The notes under the pieces are model-generated. The model was not told where the DNA came from. It saw only the letters and a list, made by a program, of their open reading frames with translations, and made no database searches. This document shows, piece by piece, positions 30,905-41,970 of a stretch of 64,000 bases of DNA. Within the stretch, counting starts at the first letter, position 1. Each line of letters begins with the position of its first letter. Source of the DNA: Symbiodinium natans (lineage: Eukaryota; Sar; Dinophyceae; Suessiales; Symbiodiniaceae); the NCBI GenBank assembly GCA_905221605.1, contig CAJNDS010002355.1:316001-380000 (forward strand), in the 5' to 3' direction. Made by a program: the position numbers and the translations under genes.

Positions 30905-32255
30905 GCGTAGGGAAGCTCTTTGGAAATAAGGGGGCTCCGAGTTTGCAGGGTAAGTGCCCTTGTGAGCAGGAACGAACTCGACCCGGATTTCCTGTTGAGC
31001 GTGTCGTACAAGGCGACGGGAAATGCTGCAGTGAAATTCTTCCCTGGTGGCTGAAACCACCGATCTTGACGAGTCTGCTGTATGTAGACTGTTCAAGGTG
31101 CAGACCGAATGGGTCCGAATGGAACTCCACATCATCCGAGAGACCTCTGTACTTTCTCAATCCCATGTGCTCAGGAGGTCGTCCGCGTGGCAGCATCCTT
31201 TGGTTTGCAGATGTCAGAGGACCTGAGCTTTGTTGATCAAGAGCTTTTGTTTTCTTGGGAGTGCGCACTCTTGATCGAGATGTAGCTGCTGCTAGATTTG
31301 GGTAGCAAGTCCAAGCAACCCACACTAAGAGCTGCGAACAAGCATTGGATTTGGGGATCAGTTGCTGCTTCTCTCGGCTAGCAATCATGGCATTGGGTGT
31401 GGTTCGGTCCAGCTTCGCAACCCATGCCGGTCCCATGAGCTGCAGACACAAGCTTCCTTCTGCCCACTACGCTTGCACTTAGCACAAGCAGCAGCAGTGA
31501 GTTGTGTTTGTTGCTGTAGTCCGATGCCTTCTTACCATTGTTGTACGGCATCGCCAAGACAAATCGTGTTCCAAGCAACGCAGCCACAAGGACGAGACCA
31601 TTTGCTAGCACAGCTGACTGAAGGAAGCAAGAATCAGCGACGTAAATAGCGCCAGCAGGAATAGAGCACGTGAGCATTGCTGACAAAAGCTAGAGGTGCC
31701 ACAAAAACAGACATCGGTTAATCCACCCAATCCACCCTCATTACCACACGAGACACGGAGATACACATCGACAAGCAAACAGCGACGCAACCACACGGAC
31801 AGACAGCGCATATACGCATTGAGAAGCAACGTAGCAAAATCAATGTTCAAGCAAACACGTTATAATCAGGAAGGTATCGGCACATAATGCACAGGACGTG
31901 TTTGCTATGAACATAATGGAACAAACAGATACCATTTGGAAGGAACCGTGCTGGAACAAAGATGCACCCATATAATAAACACGCCTCGAATTTTCCACGA
32001 CACTAAGATGCAGCACTCACGGCTGTTACTCAGCATTGCGGAGGATTCGGGATATTCAGTGTTCAGGGTCATGTTTAAGAGAATCCCAAAGGCAATCCGA
32101 GCTTTATTCATATGTTGCATTGAAACGTTGGTTTTTTGCGCTTGGATTCATGTTTGCGACACAGCCACCCGATTGCACGATTGTTTTCAGGATTCACGGC
32201 AGACGCAGTGATCTGCTTGTAGTGGATATAGCCCTCTTTTTCCCAAGCCCTTTAG
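30905..32255. other. 1.35-kb block lacking telomere-type repeats
   Basis: Open frames occur on both strands here (for example minus 31378-31686, with a hydrophobic stretch), but none has a recognisable motif and I see no in-phase splice structure. A minus-strand gene cannot be excluded; it would be the only one in the window. Confidence 0.3.
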
Positions 32256-32309
32256 AGCTGTAACCCTAAACCCTAGACCCTAAAGCCGAAACCCTAAACC
32301 CTCTGAAAG

Positions 32310-32389
32310 CTCCAAGCAAGGATGACATTCGGAGGTTCATTGATTCGATTAACAGTGCAGGGCTTAGCCCTGACTTCCGAGCCCGCTGA
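32310..32389 (+). CDS. Terminal exon of an unassigned gene
   Basis: After CTGAAAG, preceded by CCCTAAA units (32260-32300), the frame reads PSKDDIRRFIDSINSAGLSP then DFRAR and TGA at 32387. The composition is convincingly coding. No family recognised; upstream partners are probably among the exons at 29-31 kb. Confidence 0.5.
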
Positions 32390-32534
32390 CACTCCAAGAA
32401 GCAAAGGGGGGGGGGGCGGGGGGCAGGTTACCTTTCTGATAAGGAGTCTCGTACTTTGGGAGGTCTAGGCAAGGGGAGCCCTACTTTTGGGGAAGTGTCG
32501 AAGTAGGTTTGACTTGGGTTTCACCCCGCGCCAG

Positions 32535-32570
32535 CGCGCGCGCGTGCGCTGGTGAAGCGCACGCGCGAGC
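32535..32570. other. GC-rich perfect hairpin
   Basis: CGCGCGTGCGCT (32539-32550) and AGCGCACGCGCG (32556-32567) are exact reverse complements around a 5-nt loop. Confidence 0.85.
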
Positions 32571-32965
32571 GCGTGCCTTGTGTGTCTTGTAAGAGTCTCT
32601 TTGCGGTTTTCTTTTGATGGTTTCCTGGCGCTTACCCAGGCGCTGGGATGCTCAGCGTGATGGACCTGCATCGCAGGGCGGGGGCTTTCATGCTCAGGTT
32701 CATGGGTACTTTGAACTTGGGGGGTACATTTGGAAAATTTTTGACAATGAGAATATTTGTTTACAAGCTATTACTTAGCCTTTTGAAGGCACTTCTAACC
32801 AGCTTTATGCACTACCCATGAACCTTGAAGTAGCATGGCACTGACGCCTGACGCCGGTGTACCCAGTACAGCTTTCAACCACATGTCCTGAACAAACTCC
32901 CACGCCCCGTTAAACCCTAGGCTCCAACCCGAAACCCTAAATCCAAACCCCTTAAACCCTTAAAC

Positions 32966-33051
32966 TTGGGATGTTCCCCCTTATGCCAACAGTCCTAATA
33001 GGGATTGTAGTCCCCTATTTAAATCCCTTTCTATAAGGGGGAACATCCCAA
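32966..33051. mobile_element. Family D MITE-like element, perfect 19-bp inverted repeats
   Basis: TTGGGATGTTCCCCCTTAT at 32966-32984 and its exact reverse complement at 33033-33051. It has 86 bp, no coding capacity, and sits between CCCTTAAA-type arrays. Relatives at 24279 and 25508. Confidence 0.85.
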
Positions 33052-33054
33052 ACT

Positions 33055-33350
33055 GAAACCCTTAAACCCTTGTTAACCTTTCACACCCTTTAAACCCTTC
33101 AAACTCTTCAAACCCTTCAAACCCTTAAACCCTTAAAACCCTTTACAACCCTTAAAGACCCTGAAAATCCCTTAAAGCCCGTAAACCCTTAAAACCCTTG
33201 AGCCCCTAACACCCTGAAACCCTGAAAACCCTTAAAACCCTTGCACCCTTACACCAGTACACCGTTACACCCTTAAAACCCTTGAAACCTCCAAACCCCT
33301 TAGACCCTTAAAACCTCTTAAAACCCCATCAAAGCCCCTTAAAACCCCTT
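33055..33350 (+). repeat. CCCTTAAA variant array
   Basis: About 290 bp of CCCTTAAA, CCCTTCAAA and CCCTTGAAA units, an 8-nt variant. Confidence 0.85.
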
Positions 33351-33369
33351 AAGCCATAAATTCCGGGAG

Positions 33370-33439
33370 CCACCCCCGCCCTGGGAAGACTGCCATCCTC
33401 GCCACCCGCTTCAAGCGCTGGGCAGCCAGCCAAGGCCCA
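33370..33439 (+). CDS. Exon with a GKT-containing stretch
   Basis: Reads HPRPGKTAILATRFKRWAAS then QGP and ends at a good GTGAGG donor. PGKTAILATRF recalls the end of a P-loop and following helix, but the glycine-rich part is absent, so nucleotide binding is only a suggestion. CCCTAAA units (33455-33497) follow rather than precede the donor. Confidence 0.4.
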
Positions 33440-34142
33440 GTGAGGCGCAGCCGCACCCTAAACCCTAAACCCTAAACCCTAAACCCTAAACCCTGAAACT
33501 AACTCAGAGCTTCTTGAGAGTGGCTCAGGGCTTGTCCTGAAGATTCAAGATTCAGAGTTTGGACTGTTGAGTTCAATGTTCACTCAGGGCTGAAGTGCAG
33601 CCTTGAATTTGGGCCTCGGGTTCAAGAAGGTTCTGGGGTTTAGGGTTTGGGGTTTGGGGTTTAGGGTTTAGGGTTTCTGTAGCAGCTCCCGGTGTGCTGT
33701 TTCCGTCACGTTCATGATTTTGAGACCCTGAGATCTTTCATCTGGGGGGGATCAATGCAACTCTGTACCAAGGCAACTCTTCTTCGGAGGAGACAACGTG
33801 GTGGCCCAGTTGGGAAAGGCTCGCCCTCTTGGCACGCAAAGATGCTTAGGGCGTGGGGTGACCCCATGGGCGCGAGTAGTGCCCAGCGCTTGCAAGAGCA
33901 TCCTCACATAGACACGTCAACATTGTCGCAGAGTGTGTGCGTGTGTGTGCTAAGCAGAACCGGGCACCCTGCGTTGTCCTGAGTTCCGGGGATCCTAGGA
34001 ATGAATGAGGGCCAACCTTCAGTGCCACCTAAGCAGTTACCCCAAAACTTCGAAGCCTTAAACCCCAAATCCCTAAATCCCTAACCCTAAACCCCACATG
34101 CCGAATCCCGAAATCCTAACCCCAACACCGAGAACCCCACAG

Positions 34143-35220
34143 TGCTATGGACAAGGTGGTTCCGCTGGCTGAATTCATGGCAGTGTGTCGCAGGCTCCTG
34201 CACCGCTGTGTGGTTTGGGGTTTAGGTTTAAGGGTTAAGGGTTTGGGGTTTGGGGTTTGGGGTTTAGGGTTTAGGGTTTAGGGTTTGGAGCTCCAGGGGG
34301 CTCCCGCCTCCCCAACTTGCCAAAGCCCCCCCCTCCCTCCCCCAAGCCGCCCCCTTGAAGCCCCCCCTAGCCCTAAACCCTTGAAGCCCCCTTGAAGACA
34401 TCCCTTAAGCCCCCTTTCGCCGAAGGGTCTGGGGCCCAGCCGTTACACTTATACAAGGGTTTCGGGTTTGGGGTTGGAGTAGAGTCGAGGGGTTCGCATG
34501 CAGTTCAGTTCCGGATTCTTAGATCACGTCGGCTCTGGACAATTGCTGGCATGCTGCAGATTTGATATTGAAGCTTCTGGTTCGTAAATGACCCGTTGGG
34601 TGGGACAGAACGTGGTTTCCCTGTCACAGCATTCCATGTTCGACTCCTACGGCCAACACTAGACTAGCGCGTGGGGATGTGCGAGTTGGTAAAGCGTTCT
34701 CTAGGGTGTAAGGTCGAAGGAGATCAGATTGCTGCAATTCCATCGCAGTAGACTTCTCCCACCCGCGCCGAACTTGCAGCAATGACCCACAAAGTCAAGA
34801 GGATCGATGCGGTTTGTCCCGCTGTTTTAGGCTTCAGGCCAGGTTTTCAGGACATGGCCCTAAACCCTAAACCCGAAACCCTAAACCAGCAGATGCCCCC
34901 AAGGTATAGGAGTCCTCCCCCAAAAGCCAAAATATCACAAACAAAGACAGTACAGGGGCAAGCAACACCTGCATGTCATCCCAAGAATTGCCCCCAAAAC
35001 CTTCAGCCTTGAACCCCAAACGCGAAACCCTTTAAATATCCCTAAACCCTAACTCTCACTCCTAAACCCTGATAACTTCCTAGGCCCTCACAGACTGAAG
35101 CATGGATGAGGACCGGCTTGGATGCCTCGGATCACGACTTCCTGGAGCTCTACGGCCCTTTGCCTCAGAACATCGGACTGGTTGTGGCTCCCAAAGTTCA
35201 CAGAAGGCAACCCATGATGG
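34143..35220 (+). CDS. Two in-phase exons of an unassigned gene
   Basis: 34143-34212 (AMDKVVPLAEFMAVCRRLLH then RCV) and 35094-35220 (TEAWMRTGLDASDHDFLELY, GPLPQNIGLVVAPKVHRRQP) join in frame. Both are preceded by CCCTAAA arrays (34070-34140; 34860-35070) and both end at GTTTGGGGTTTAGGG donors. The intervening exon candidate 34783-34814 (MTHKVKRIDA) may also be used. Soluble, mixed helix and strand; no family recognised. Confidence 0.5.
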
Positions 35221-35424
35221 GTTTGGGGTTTAGGGTTTGGGTTTCAGGGTTTAGGGCACGCGCAGACATGCAGGCATACATGCAACGTCTGCACCGTGCA
35301 TGCACGCATACATGCAAGTAGAAATGCGTGGCAGGTATGCTATGTATGTCTCTTCTCTGTGGAGTCTAGCATAGGCACCCACAGCCACTGAGAACGACAA
35401 AAGCCTTCAGACGACATGGGGGTC

Positions 35425-35525
35425 TACAAAAACACGGGACCCCCTAATATATCGGCCCCAAAATAGTAACATTCCTTTATCATGAGAACCCCAACAAGGC
35501 ACCCCTAACTTCGGAAAGCCCCATA
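35425..35525. mobile_element. Family E dispersed sequence
   Basis: GGGACCCCCTAATATA, CATTCCTTTATCATGAGAAC and GGCACCCCTAACTTCGGA recur in the same order at 62925-63010. Confidence 0.5.
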
Positions 35526-35775
35526 TGCCAGGTGTTTGTGATCCGACCGAGTCCGGCGTCCGGCCATTGGATCTGCTGCCCCTTGGCCACGAGTTAGCAT
35601 CTCGATCGCCCCGAAATCCCAAACACCAAAAAAGCCCTAAACCCTAAACTACCCTAAACCCAAAAAAGTTCCTAAACCCTAAACCCTAAACCACCCTTGC
35701 CTGACCCTGGCCCCCCCCAGCCCCTGCTGTCCGCTCTTGAAACCCTTAGCCCCTTCACAGCCCAACTTCCTGCAG

Positions 35776-35857
35776 GTTCTTGGAGCCTGATCCGCAGGTA
35801 AAGGAGCAGGAGGACTGGCTGAGGGCCCAGAGAGCCCCCCAACAAAAGATCCCTTAG
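35776..35857 (+). CDS. Exon or terminal exon
   Basis: After CTTCCTGCAG: FLEPDPQVKEQEDWLRAQRA then PQQKIP and TAG. An AG|GTAAAG donor at 35797 could end the exon after DPQ. CCCTAAA units (35635-35690) precede it. Confidence 0.45.
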
Positions 35858-35934
35858 TTTAGGAAGATATCCTTAAACTACATAGGGATCGTTAGTATGA
35901 TTTTAAGAGATTATTCCTTAGCTAAGACTCAGGG

Positions 35935-36003
35935 TGTGCCCAGATTCCCTTTTGTTTTCAGGTTTAGGTTCTCTTGTTACTCTTGGGTCGACTGCAGTTA
36001 AGG
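35935..36003. mobile_element. Family C-like sequence
   Basis: ATTCCCTTTTGTTTTCAGG, then GTTCTCTTGTTACTCTTGGG matches the end of the element before exon 49971. Confidence 0.4.
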
Positions 36004-36296
36004 GGGTATTTTGAGGGGGGCTGGGTGAGCTCCATGTTGCGCCTGGCGTTTTAAAACTCGGAGCCTAGGGCCTGCAGGGCTCCATCGATTTGTGATTAGG
36101 ATCTATAGGATTTTAGGGTGTATAAGTTTAGGGTCTATTTAGAGTCGAGAGATTCTTATACTTTCAGGAATTAGGGGTATGTAGGAGCTTAATGGCCCAT
36201 TTTGGACGGAGGGCCGTTCTGGCAGCGGGGTGTTTCGATATTCGTGGGAAGCATTGCAGCAGTCTCCATCCACACAGAATCCGAAGTGTAATTTAG

Positions 36297-36398
36297 GGGT
36301 CGGAAGAAGTACCAGTAGTATTCCCTTACGGCCCCTTTGTAGGTATACGGTATACTCACCCCCAGAACCCAATTCTTATCAATAAGGCCCCTTTAGTA
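36297..36398. mobile_element. Family B dispersed element
   Basis: GGTCGGAAGAAGTACCAGTA, TATTCCCTTACGGCCCCTTT, GTAGGTATACGGTATACTCA, CCCAGAACCCAATTCTTAT, GGCCCC. The same block order as the copies at 21105, 30040, 55740 and 59800. Confidence 0.6.
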
Positions 36399-36419
36399 GG
36401 CGGGTTAGACTTCCAAGAG

Positions 36420-36715
36420 CACTCAAGAATCAACCGATCCATCATTGCGGACCAGGAGCAGCGGCTCAGAATTCTGCGTTCCGGGCAGCGGGACCAGCAG
36501 TGCAAGGGGCCATCATCGCTCTCGGTCTAGCATTCACCGGACGGTATTTTTGACCTCTAAGGCATGTGCCCAGCACTTCCAACAGTGCTTTAGTTCCGGG
36601 TCAAGTTTAGGGGTCGGAGGACTTGACCCACCCCTGCGGCGAGGAGCAAAAGCAGCACCTCATGGCAGAGGTCTTCCAAGAGGCCGACGCAATGCACAGC
36701 AAGCCTGACTTTTAG
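36420..36715 (+). CDS. Two-exon 3' end of an unassigned gene
   Basis: 36420-36524 reads HSRINRSIIADQEQRLRILR then SGQRDQQCKGP, donor GTCTAG. It joins in phase to 36611-36715 (GSEDLTHPCGEEQKQHLMAE, VFQEADAMHSKPDF, TAG at 36713). Strongly charged helical sequence. A family B element ends 25 bp before the first exon. No domain recognised. Confidence 0.55.
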
Positions 36716-36841
36716 GAGTTGAGGGTGCATGTGTACCCCGAACATCGTTGCCTCAAAGCTATGGGTTCCTGAAGACACTGAAGACTCTTGTCTTACGCGC
36801 TCAAATTGCTGCTGAGACGGTGCAAGCCCGCACTGCAACCC

Positions 36842-36890
36842 CAAGGTTTAGGGTTTAGGGTTTAGGGTTTAGGGTTTAGGGTTTAGGGTA
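36842..36890 (+). repeat. TTTAGGG array between short direct repeats
   Basis: Seven units. ACTGCAAC occurs at 36832-36839 before and at 36904-36911 after, with short CCCAA-containing spacers. Confidence 0.8.
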
Positions 36891-37253
36891 ACCCAAAGCC
36901 CAAACTGCAACATCCGAACACTCTGGGAGCTGCGTTCAGGAGAAGGCTCGGCAAGTGTCGTCGAAGCATCGCCTGGCACCGAGGCGCCCTTGCATCTCTC
37001 CTCCGCCTCTGCTTATCGGCAAAACTAACTTCTTCAGGAGTTCAAGATTTTGAAATATGCTACAGAAGGGAGCAGCAGAGAGATGCTTACACCACCTTTT
37101 TGGCTTGGGTCTTCCCTTTCACCAATTTGAGGGCGTTTCGTTTGGGATCCCCAATGCCCTTTCTTGCACCCCAAACCCTCAACGCTAAACCTTACTAAAC
37201 CCTAAACCTTTTACCCGCCTAAACCCTTAACCCTTAACCCTACGCGCATGCAG

Positions 37254-37345
37254 CTCGAAGGCCCTGGCAGGCCATCGACTTCGAGCATCTCCCCCAGGCG
37301 AGGGGGCGAAGCGCGGCGAACCCTGAGCCGATCCCAAGCTACGGC
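37254..37345 (+). CDS. Ser/Arg/Gly-rich exon
   Basis: After GCGCATGCAG: LEGPGRPSTSSISPRRGGEA then RRTLSRSQAT, donor GTAGTT. Looks like a disordered basic region. CCCTAAA units (37185-37240) precede it. Confidence 0.45.
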
Positions 37346-37481
37346 GTAGTTAACACGCGAACTTCCCGAAGTCGAGGTTGCTGAGCCCACAGGGTTTATA
37401 CCGGGGTGGGGTTGGGGGGGGGGGGGGGACCCTAAACCCTAACCCTAAACCCCAAACCCTAAACCCTGAACCGTGCTGCAG

Positions 37482-37556
37482 ATCGTTTGCGAGCGACAGC
37501 ACGACTGGCAGATGGCGGCTGAGAAGCGCGCGGAGGAGGCCTCTAGCGGGGCTTAG
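37482..37556 (+). CDS. Terminal exon
   Basis: After CCGTGCTGCAG: IVCERQHDWQMAAEKRAEEA then SSGA and TAG at 37554. CCCTAAA units (37430-37470) precede it. Probably ends the gene to which 37254-37345 belongs, though the two are not directly in phase. Confidence 0.5.
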   Translation: MVCERQHDWQMAAEKRAEEASSGA

Positions 37557-37599
37557 GGCGTGTGTCGCCCAGTGACATGTACAGAAATCATTGAAAGCA

Positions 37600-37800
37600 T
37601 ATGTGGTATATGATGTGTATATATATATATGTATGTATATGATGCAGGCATGTGTGTAATAAGAATCAAGAAATATCTATGTATAAATATATGTTATTCT
37701 TATCATGTATATATTTATTGGTTATGCACACAGAACACATTTTATGTTATTGTTATTGAAAGTTTATGTGTATATATATAGATGTATATATACATATGTG
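37600..37800. repeat. AT-rich TA/TATG microsatellite region
   Basis: ATATATATGTATGT and TATATATAGATGTATATATAC tracts after the gene end at 37556. Confidence 0.8.
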
Positions 37801-38141
37801 ACTGATCTTGCCCTCATCGTTACGCCGCATAACATAAAGCGCGACAGTTTGGGAAAAGAGGGCCTTTGGGCCGCTCCGACTGGTTTAGGGTTTAGGGTTT
37901 CAGGGTTTTGGGTTTAGGGTTCTGGGTTTAGGGGTGAGGTTTTCTTGTCGTGTCTTTGGCTTGTTCCTTGTACTGGGAGGTTCACAATAGCAGGGCTCCC
38001 ATTTTGGAAGCTCTCTTAGAAGGGAAGTATATGTGAGGGCTACCCCTGAAATGCCCAAGTATAGTTTCTGGGGAACGTTAGAAGGCGAGAATGCTGCTCT
38101 TCCTTGACCCGGGACCAACAGCTGGTATGCAGCCCACACAG

Positions 38142-38235
38142 GCGCGGACGGAGTTTACGCAGTACCTGCGAAAAGCCTTCGGCAATGAGGCCAGCGTGTT
38201 TCTTTCGGGCATGCGGCTCGTTGTTGTTAGGAATG
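38142..38235 (+). CDS. Exon, EF-hand-neighbour type
   Basis: After CCCACACAG: ARTEFTQYLRKAFGNEASVF then LSGMRLVVVRN, donor GTATGC. An in-frame ATG at 38127 could start the protein (MQPTQARTEF). The pattern EFxxYLRKxFGN resembles the helix that precedes EF-hand loops in dinoflagellate multi-EF proteins. GGTATGCAGCC occurs both just before (38123) and just after (38235) the exon. Confidence 0.5.
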
Positions 38236-38239
38236 GTAT

Positions 38240-39130
38240 GCAGCCTGGATTCTGCAAGTAGAACCTGGGATGTGACATGTTTACACTTTACGCTTTCCCT
38301 TTATTGACTTGGTTTAGGGGTGTGCCTCATATTATTGGGCTGAAACGCCTAACCCAGCTTATGAAGGTCACCGCATTCGAGGACCAATGCTTCATCCCAC
38401 ATTCTGACTTGTTTTTATTCTTGTGCGTTTATATACATTGCGGAGGCCTGTATTCGCTGCCGCATTTGGGGGCGAAGGGTATTAGGGTTTCTTCCAAGAG
38501 TTGTCCAAGGCTGGCCGATAGCAATCATGTTGCAGGCTACCCTAGTAGGGACCCAAAGTAGGCCCCCATTCCCTTTCTTAGAGTCTAGGTTCTCGCATAA
38601 GCCCCTTTAAACCAGAAGGGTCACCCTTTTTATGCCTAACCCACAGTCTCATGGGCTATACCTACTAATTCATGGTAGTTGCTACTAAACTCTATGTGAA
38701 AAAAGGGTCCCAGGTAGCTCTTGGGTGCCAGAAGATATTGTATCGATCGGAGATGGGCCTGCTTCCTATTCATGAATATAAATCAACTCAGAGGAATGTT
38801 TGGGAATGACCGGTTTGACCGGCTGCTGCCCTAAACCCTAAAGTCCGCTTTTTTCTTCCTTGGCGAAATTTATGTCTCCTATCCATCGATGAATCTTTCT
38901 GATCTTGTATTTGTTTTTAGCTTTACTGGTTCGCTCATTGGTTCATTGGTTGTTCAATCCTCTGTCTGTATATAATAAGTGTTCAGTATCTTGTCTAATG
39001 GCAACTACATGTCGGCACATGTATACGTGGTACATAACGGGTTTGTCGGATGGCCCTTTTGTTCGGCCTTTGAGGCTGGGCTTACGGCGGAAACCTGCAT
39101 CCCTAGATTCAGGCTTAGGGTTTAGGATGG
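38240..39130. other. Intron or spacer with a family C-like sequence
   Basis: Family C-like blocks at 38545-38650 (GGACCCAAAGTAGGCCCCCA). Otherwise T-rich sequence without supported exons. Confidence 0.4.
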
Positions 39131-39421
39131 TTGATAAACCATAAACCCTAGCCCCTAAACCTTAAAACCCTAAACCCTAAACCCTAAACCCAGATTCTAG
39201 GGTTCGAGGCTTAGGGCTTCTACGGCATCTCGGGAGGCCCCGCTTTCGGACCCTAAAGCCCCTAAAGCCACAATTTTCGGCTGAGGGTTTAGGATTTTCT
39301 GGTTAAGCCATAGGCCAAAGGCCATAAAACCCTAAAGCCCCAGAACATAAACCACCCCAAACCCTAAGCCCTAAGCCCAAAACCCTCAGCCCTAAAGCCC
39401 TAAACCCTCAAGCCCACGAAG

Positions 39422-40188
39422 CCAAAGGTGCGGGCCTGGCGCCGTGCGCTCGATCCCAATGGCACCTATCGCCGGGCCACCGAGAGGAGTGTCGGTAGGT
39501 TTTTTGGGGTTGGTCTTCCACTTTTTTGGGATGAAAAGGGTCCCTAAACCCCGAACCCGAAGCTTCTTCAGGAGTATCTTTCAGAGAGTTTTAAGGGCCA
39601 GCCTTTCAGATGTAGGGTTTGCGGGACTTGGGAACTGGGGAGGGTTTAGGGTCCAGCATCGGCCACAGCAGAATTCGGTTTAGGGTTTATAACGTTTAGG
39701 GTTTAGGGTTTAGGATATAGGGTTTAGGGTTGAGGGTTTAGGGTTTAGGGCTGTGAGCCACGTTACGGCCGAGTCATCCTCAACATCCCCCCGCCCGAGT
39801 CCGGTGGGATTCCCTTTCATGAATAGCGGGCCCGCATCTTTGAATACGAAGCCCGTCCAAGGCCCATGTACCCTAGATACACAGTAACCCATAATGAAAC
39901 CTTAAGCCCAAAACCCGAGAAAGACTTTGAATCTCACTTAGACTTGAGCCCCCAGACCCCGAACCTTTGTTGACCCTCAACCCCCCCCCCAAACCTGAAC
40001 CTTTGTTAACCCTCAAACTACCTACAAACCTAAAAAAAAACCATCCACCCTAAACATCCACCCTAAACCCTAAACCCGAAGCCTACACCCCAAAGCCCTA
40101 TCCATTGGCAATCCCCGCTGAGGTCTCACCCTGAAAGGCCTGCGGAAGTTCTTCCACTCCGAGGTCAACCTCCGCCCGGCCACCCAGG
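39422..40188 (+). CDS. EF-hand-like protein, two in-phase exons
   Basis: 39422-39494 reads PKVRAWRRALDPNGTYRRAT then ERSV (donor GTAGGT). It joins in phase to 40123-40188 (GLTLKGLRKFFHSEVNLRPA). AWRRALDPNGTYR matches the start of the calcium loop as written in dinoflagellate EF-hand proteins (DxNxT in place of DxDxD), but the canonical Glu at loop position 12 is missing, so calcium binding is doubtful. CCCTAAA units precede both exons. Confidence 0.5.
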
Positions 40189-40352
40189 GTGTGGGATCTA
40201 GGGTTTGCGGAGTCGGGTTCAGGCACTAAGAGAAGTTGGGGCTCTAGAGTTAAGGGGGGTTCAAGGTCTAGATCGGATGGGTTAGGGTTCGGCGTTCAGA
40301 GTTGAGGTTGGGTGGGGGTGGGAGGGGGAGGGGACGCGTCGCGTGTTCTTAG

Positions 40353-40433
40353 GGCATGTACATCGACGAGCGTATCATGTGGGTCAAGTCGGGCACACCC
40401 AACATTGCAGAAGTTCTCGAAGCAGCTTTGTAG
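40353..40433 (+). CDS. Terminal exon
   Basis: After GTTCTTAG: GMYIDERIMWVKSGTPNIAE then VLEAAL and TAG. Clearly protein-like. It probably ends the EF-hand-like gene; the splice from 40188 keeps this frame only if one of two flanking G residues is dropped. Confidence 0.5.
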   Translation, partial: GMYIDERIMWVKSGTPNIAEVLEAAL

Positions 40434-40779
40434 AAGCGAACCGGCAGCTGAGGTGTGGATCAAGGAGCCCTGTGGAAGGCCCTGGACCAGGCCTAAATGA
40501 CAGCAAGCTCTTGCCCCCCACCCCTGTCACGTCGATAATACTCAAGCTTACAGGATCTCTCTCTCTCTCTCTCTCCCTGGTGTTGCCTGGGGTCTGTGGG
40601 ATTTGACATGCAGTGCTCGGACGTTCAAAGCAAATGTTTTTGTTTTGGTGTTGGAAGCGTAATAATTTGCAAGAGCACAGCATGTGAGTTTGGCCGCTTT
40701 TTTGATGCTCCATCTAAAAAGGGCTATGGATGCCTGGAGACCATGAGGGCTTTGTAGCTTCTTTGGTTTGAACCCACAG

Positions 40780-40849
40780 CTCTCCGAAGGCTTCTCCCCT
40801 TGTTTTGGAGACTCCGAACCCCCTCTTTCGGGGGAATTCCGGGCTCAGG
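40780..40849 (+). CDS. Exon ending at a GTTTAGG donor
   Basis: After AACCCACAG: LSEGFSPCFGDSEPPLSGEF then RAQ. Function unknown. Confidence 0.4.
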
Positions 40850-41335
40850 GTTTAGGAATCACTTGCTTGCGCTGGACGCAGGATGGGATCGGCAGTGTCG
40901 GGATTGAAGATGTGGCCCCGCGCCACAGCCATGCCCGGGCGCTAAGCTGGGGTTTGAGTTGCCGGCGTACCTCGTGGCGCTGTGTTCTGCCAGTCATAAG
41001 CGTGTGCGCAGACGGGATGTGTGTGCGCATTGTACACACAGTACGCATATGTATAATATGTATCTGCACATATGTATGCAGATAGATAAACCAATGATTT
41101 ACTTCCTCGTAACGTTATCCTACTTTATCCTTCTCATGTTGATCCAAGTAATAAGTATTCCGGCTGATAGCTATTGTTACGATCATGAAGCTAGTGCTGG
41201 TGTTAAGGAGCCACTGGTTGCACGTGTCCCCCAGCATCCCCAGCCTGGAAAAAGAACTTGGGCCCCTAAAAACTTAAGCCAAGAGGGTTCAATGTTTTCG
41301 GGCATATATGCATATATGCATATTTGGTCAACAAG

Positions 41336-41461
41336 CAGCTGCACGGTGCCTGGAGACAAACCTCGGAAGCTTTCCGAGGTGCTTGCGCACTTCAGACAGC
41401 AAGGGCCTTATTTCGACTTGGGAGCTTGGGATTCGCTGAGCTTCTTCACGCGCAGATTACG
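41336..41461 (+). CDS. Exon, two open frames
   Basis: Between CAACAAG and a GTTTAGGGTTTCG donor. One frame reads LHGAWRQTSEAFRGACALQT and RALFRLGSLGFAELLHAQIT. The other reads KLSEVLAHFRQQGPYFDLGA, WDSLSFFTRRLR. Phase from neighbours does not decide. Confidence 0.4.
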
Positions 41462-41970
41462 GTTTAGGGTTTCGCGTATGCAGCTCCCCAGAAGGCATTC
41501 TCGACCATCTCTAACTGGCCAGCCTCAACTTCCCTCAAACCCCCCCTCCTCCAACCTCACCCCCCTCACCCCCCTTCCAGCCCCCCCCATCCCTCCCCAC
41601 CCCCAGAAATCCCAATCCCAAGCCAATGTTCCTCTCCGAGGTTCCTTCGCGACAGCCTCGGCTCCTGTGCCTCAGCCTGGGATCATCCCGCGGCCGGGTC
41701 CTCGTCATCCGGAGTCCTTTTTCGCCCTGGTTCTTCGTAGGGAATGGGGGAATGATACTCTTTAAGGGATTCTATAGGGCCCTAATTCCCTCATTATCTA
41801 TTGAGAACCAGCCAGTTTGGGATCAATGTAGGGCTCTATAGTCAGGATCGTGGTTCAAGGCAACAGCTGTACGGAGACAGCGAGATGGAACGATTTTGCT
41901 TTTCTCATGGTCGGATAGGGTTCCCCGAACGATTTGGTACTTCTTTGCAGCAGAATTTTTCTAGTAACAG

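Noticed and set aside
30882-31451. 189-codon minus-strand open frame.
   Set aside because: No recognisable domain, part of it lies in a TTAGGGG array, and no splice or context support.
34670-34745. tRNA-like stretch (GAGTTGGTAAAGCG followed by GGTCGAAGG).
   Set aside because: No acceptor-stem pairing and no intact T-loop GGTTCRA box at the right distance.
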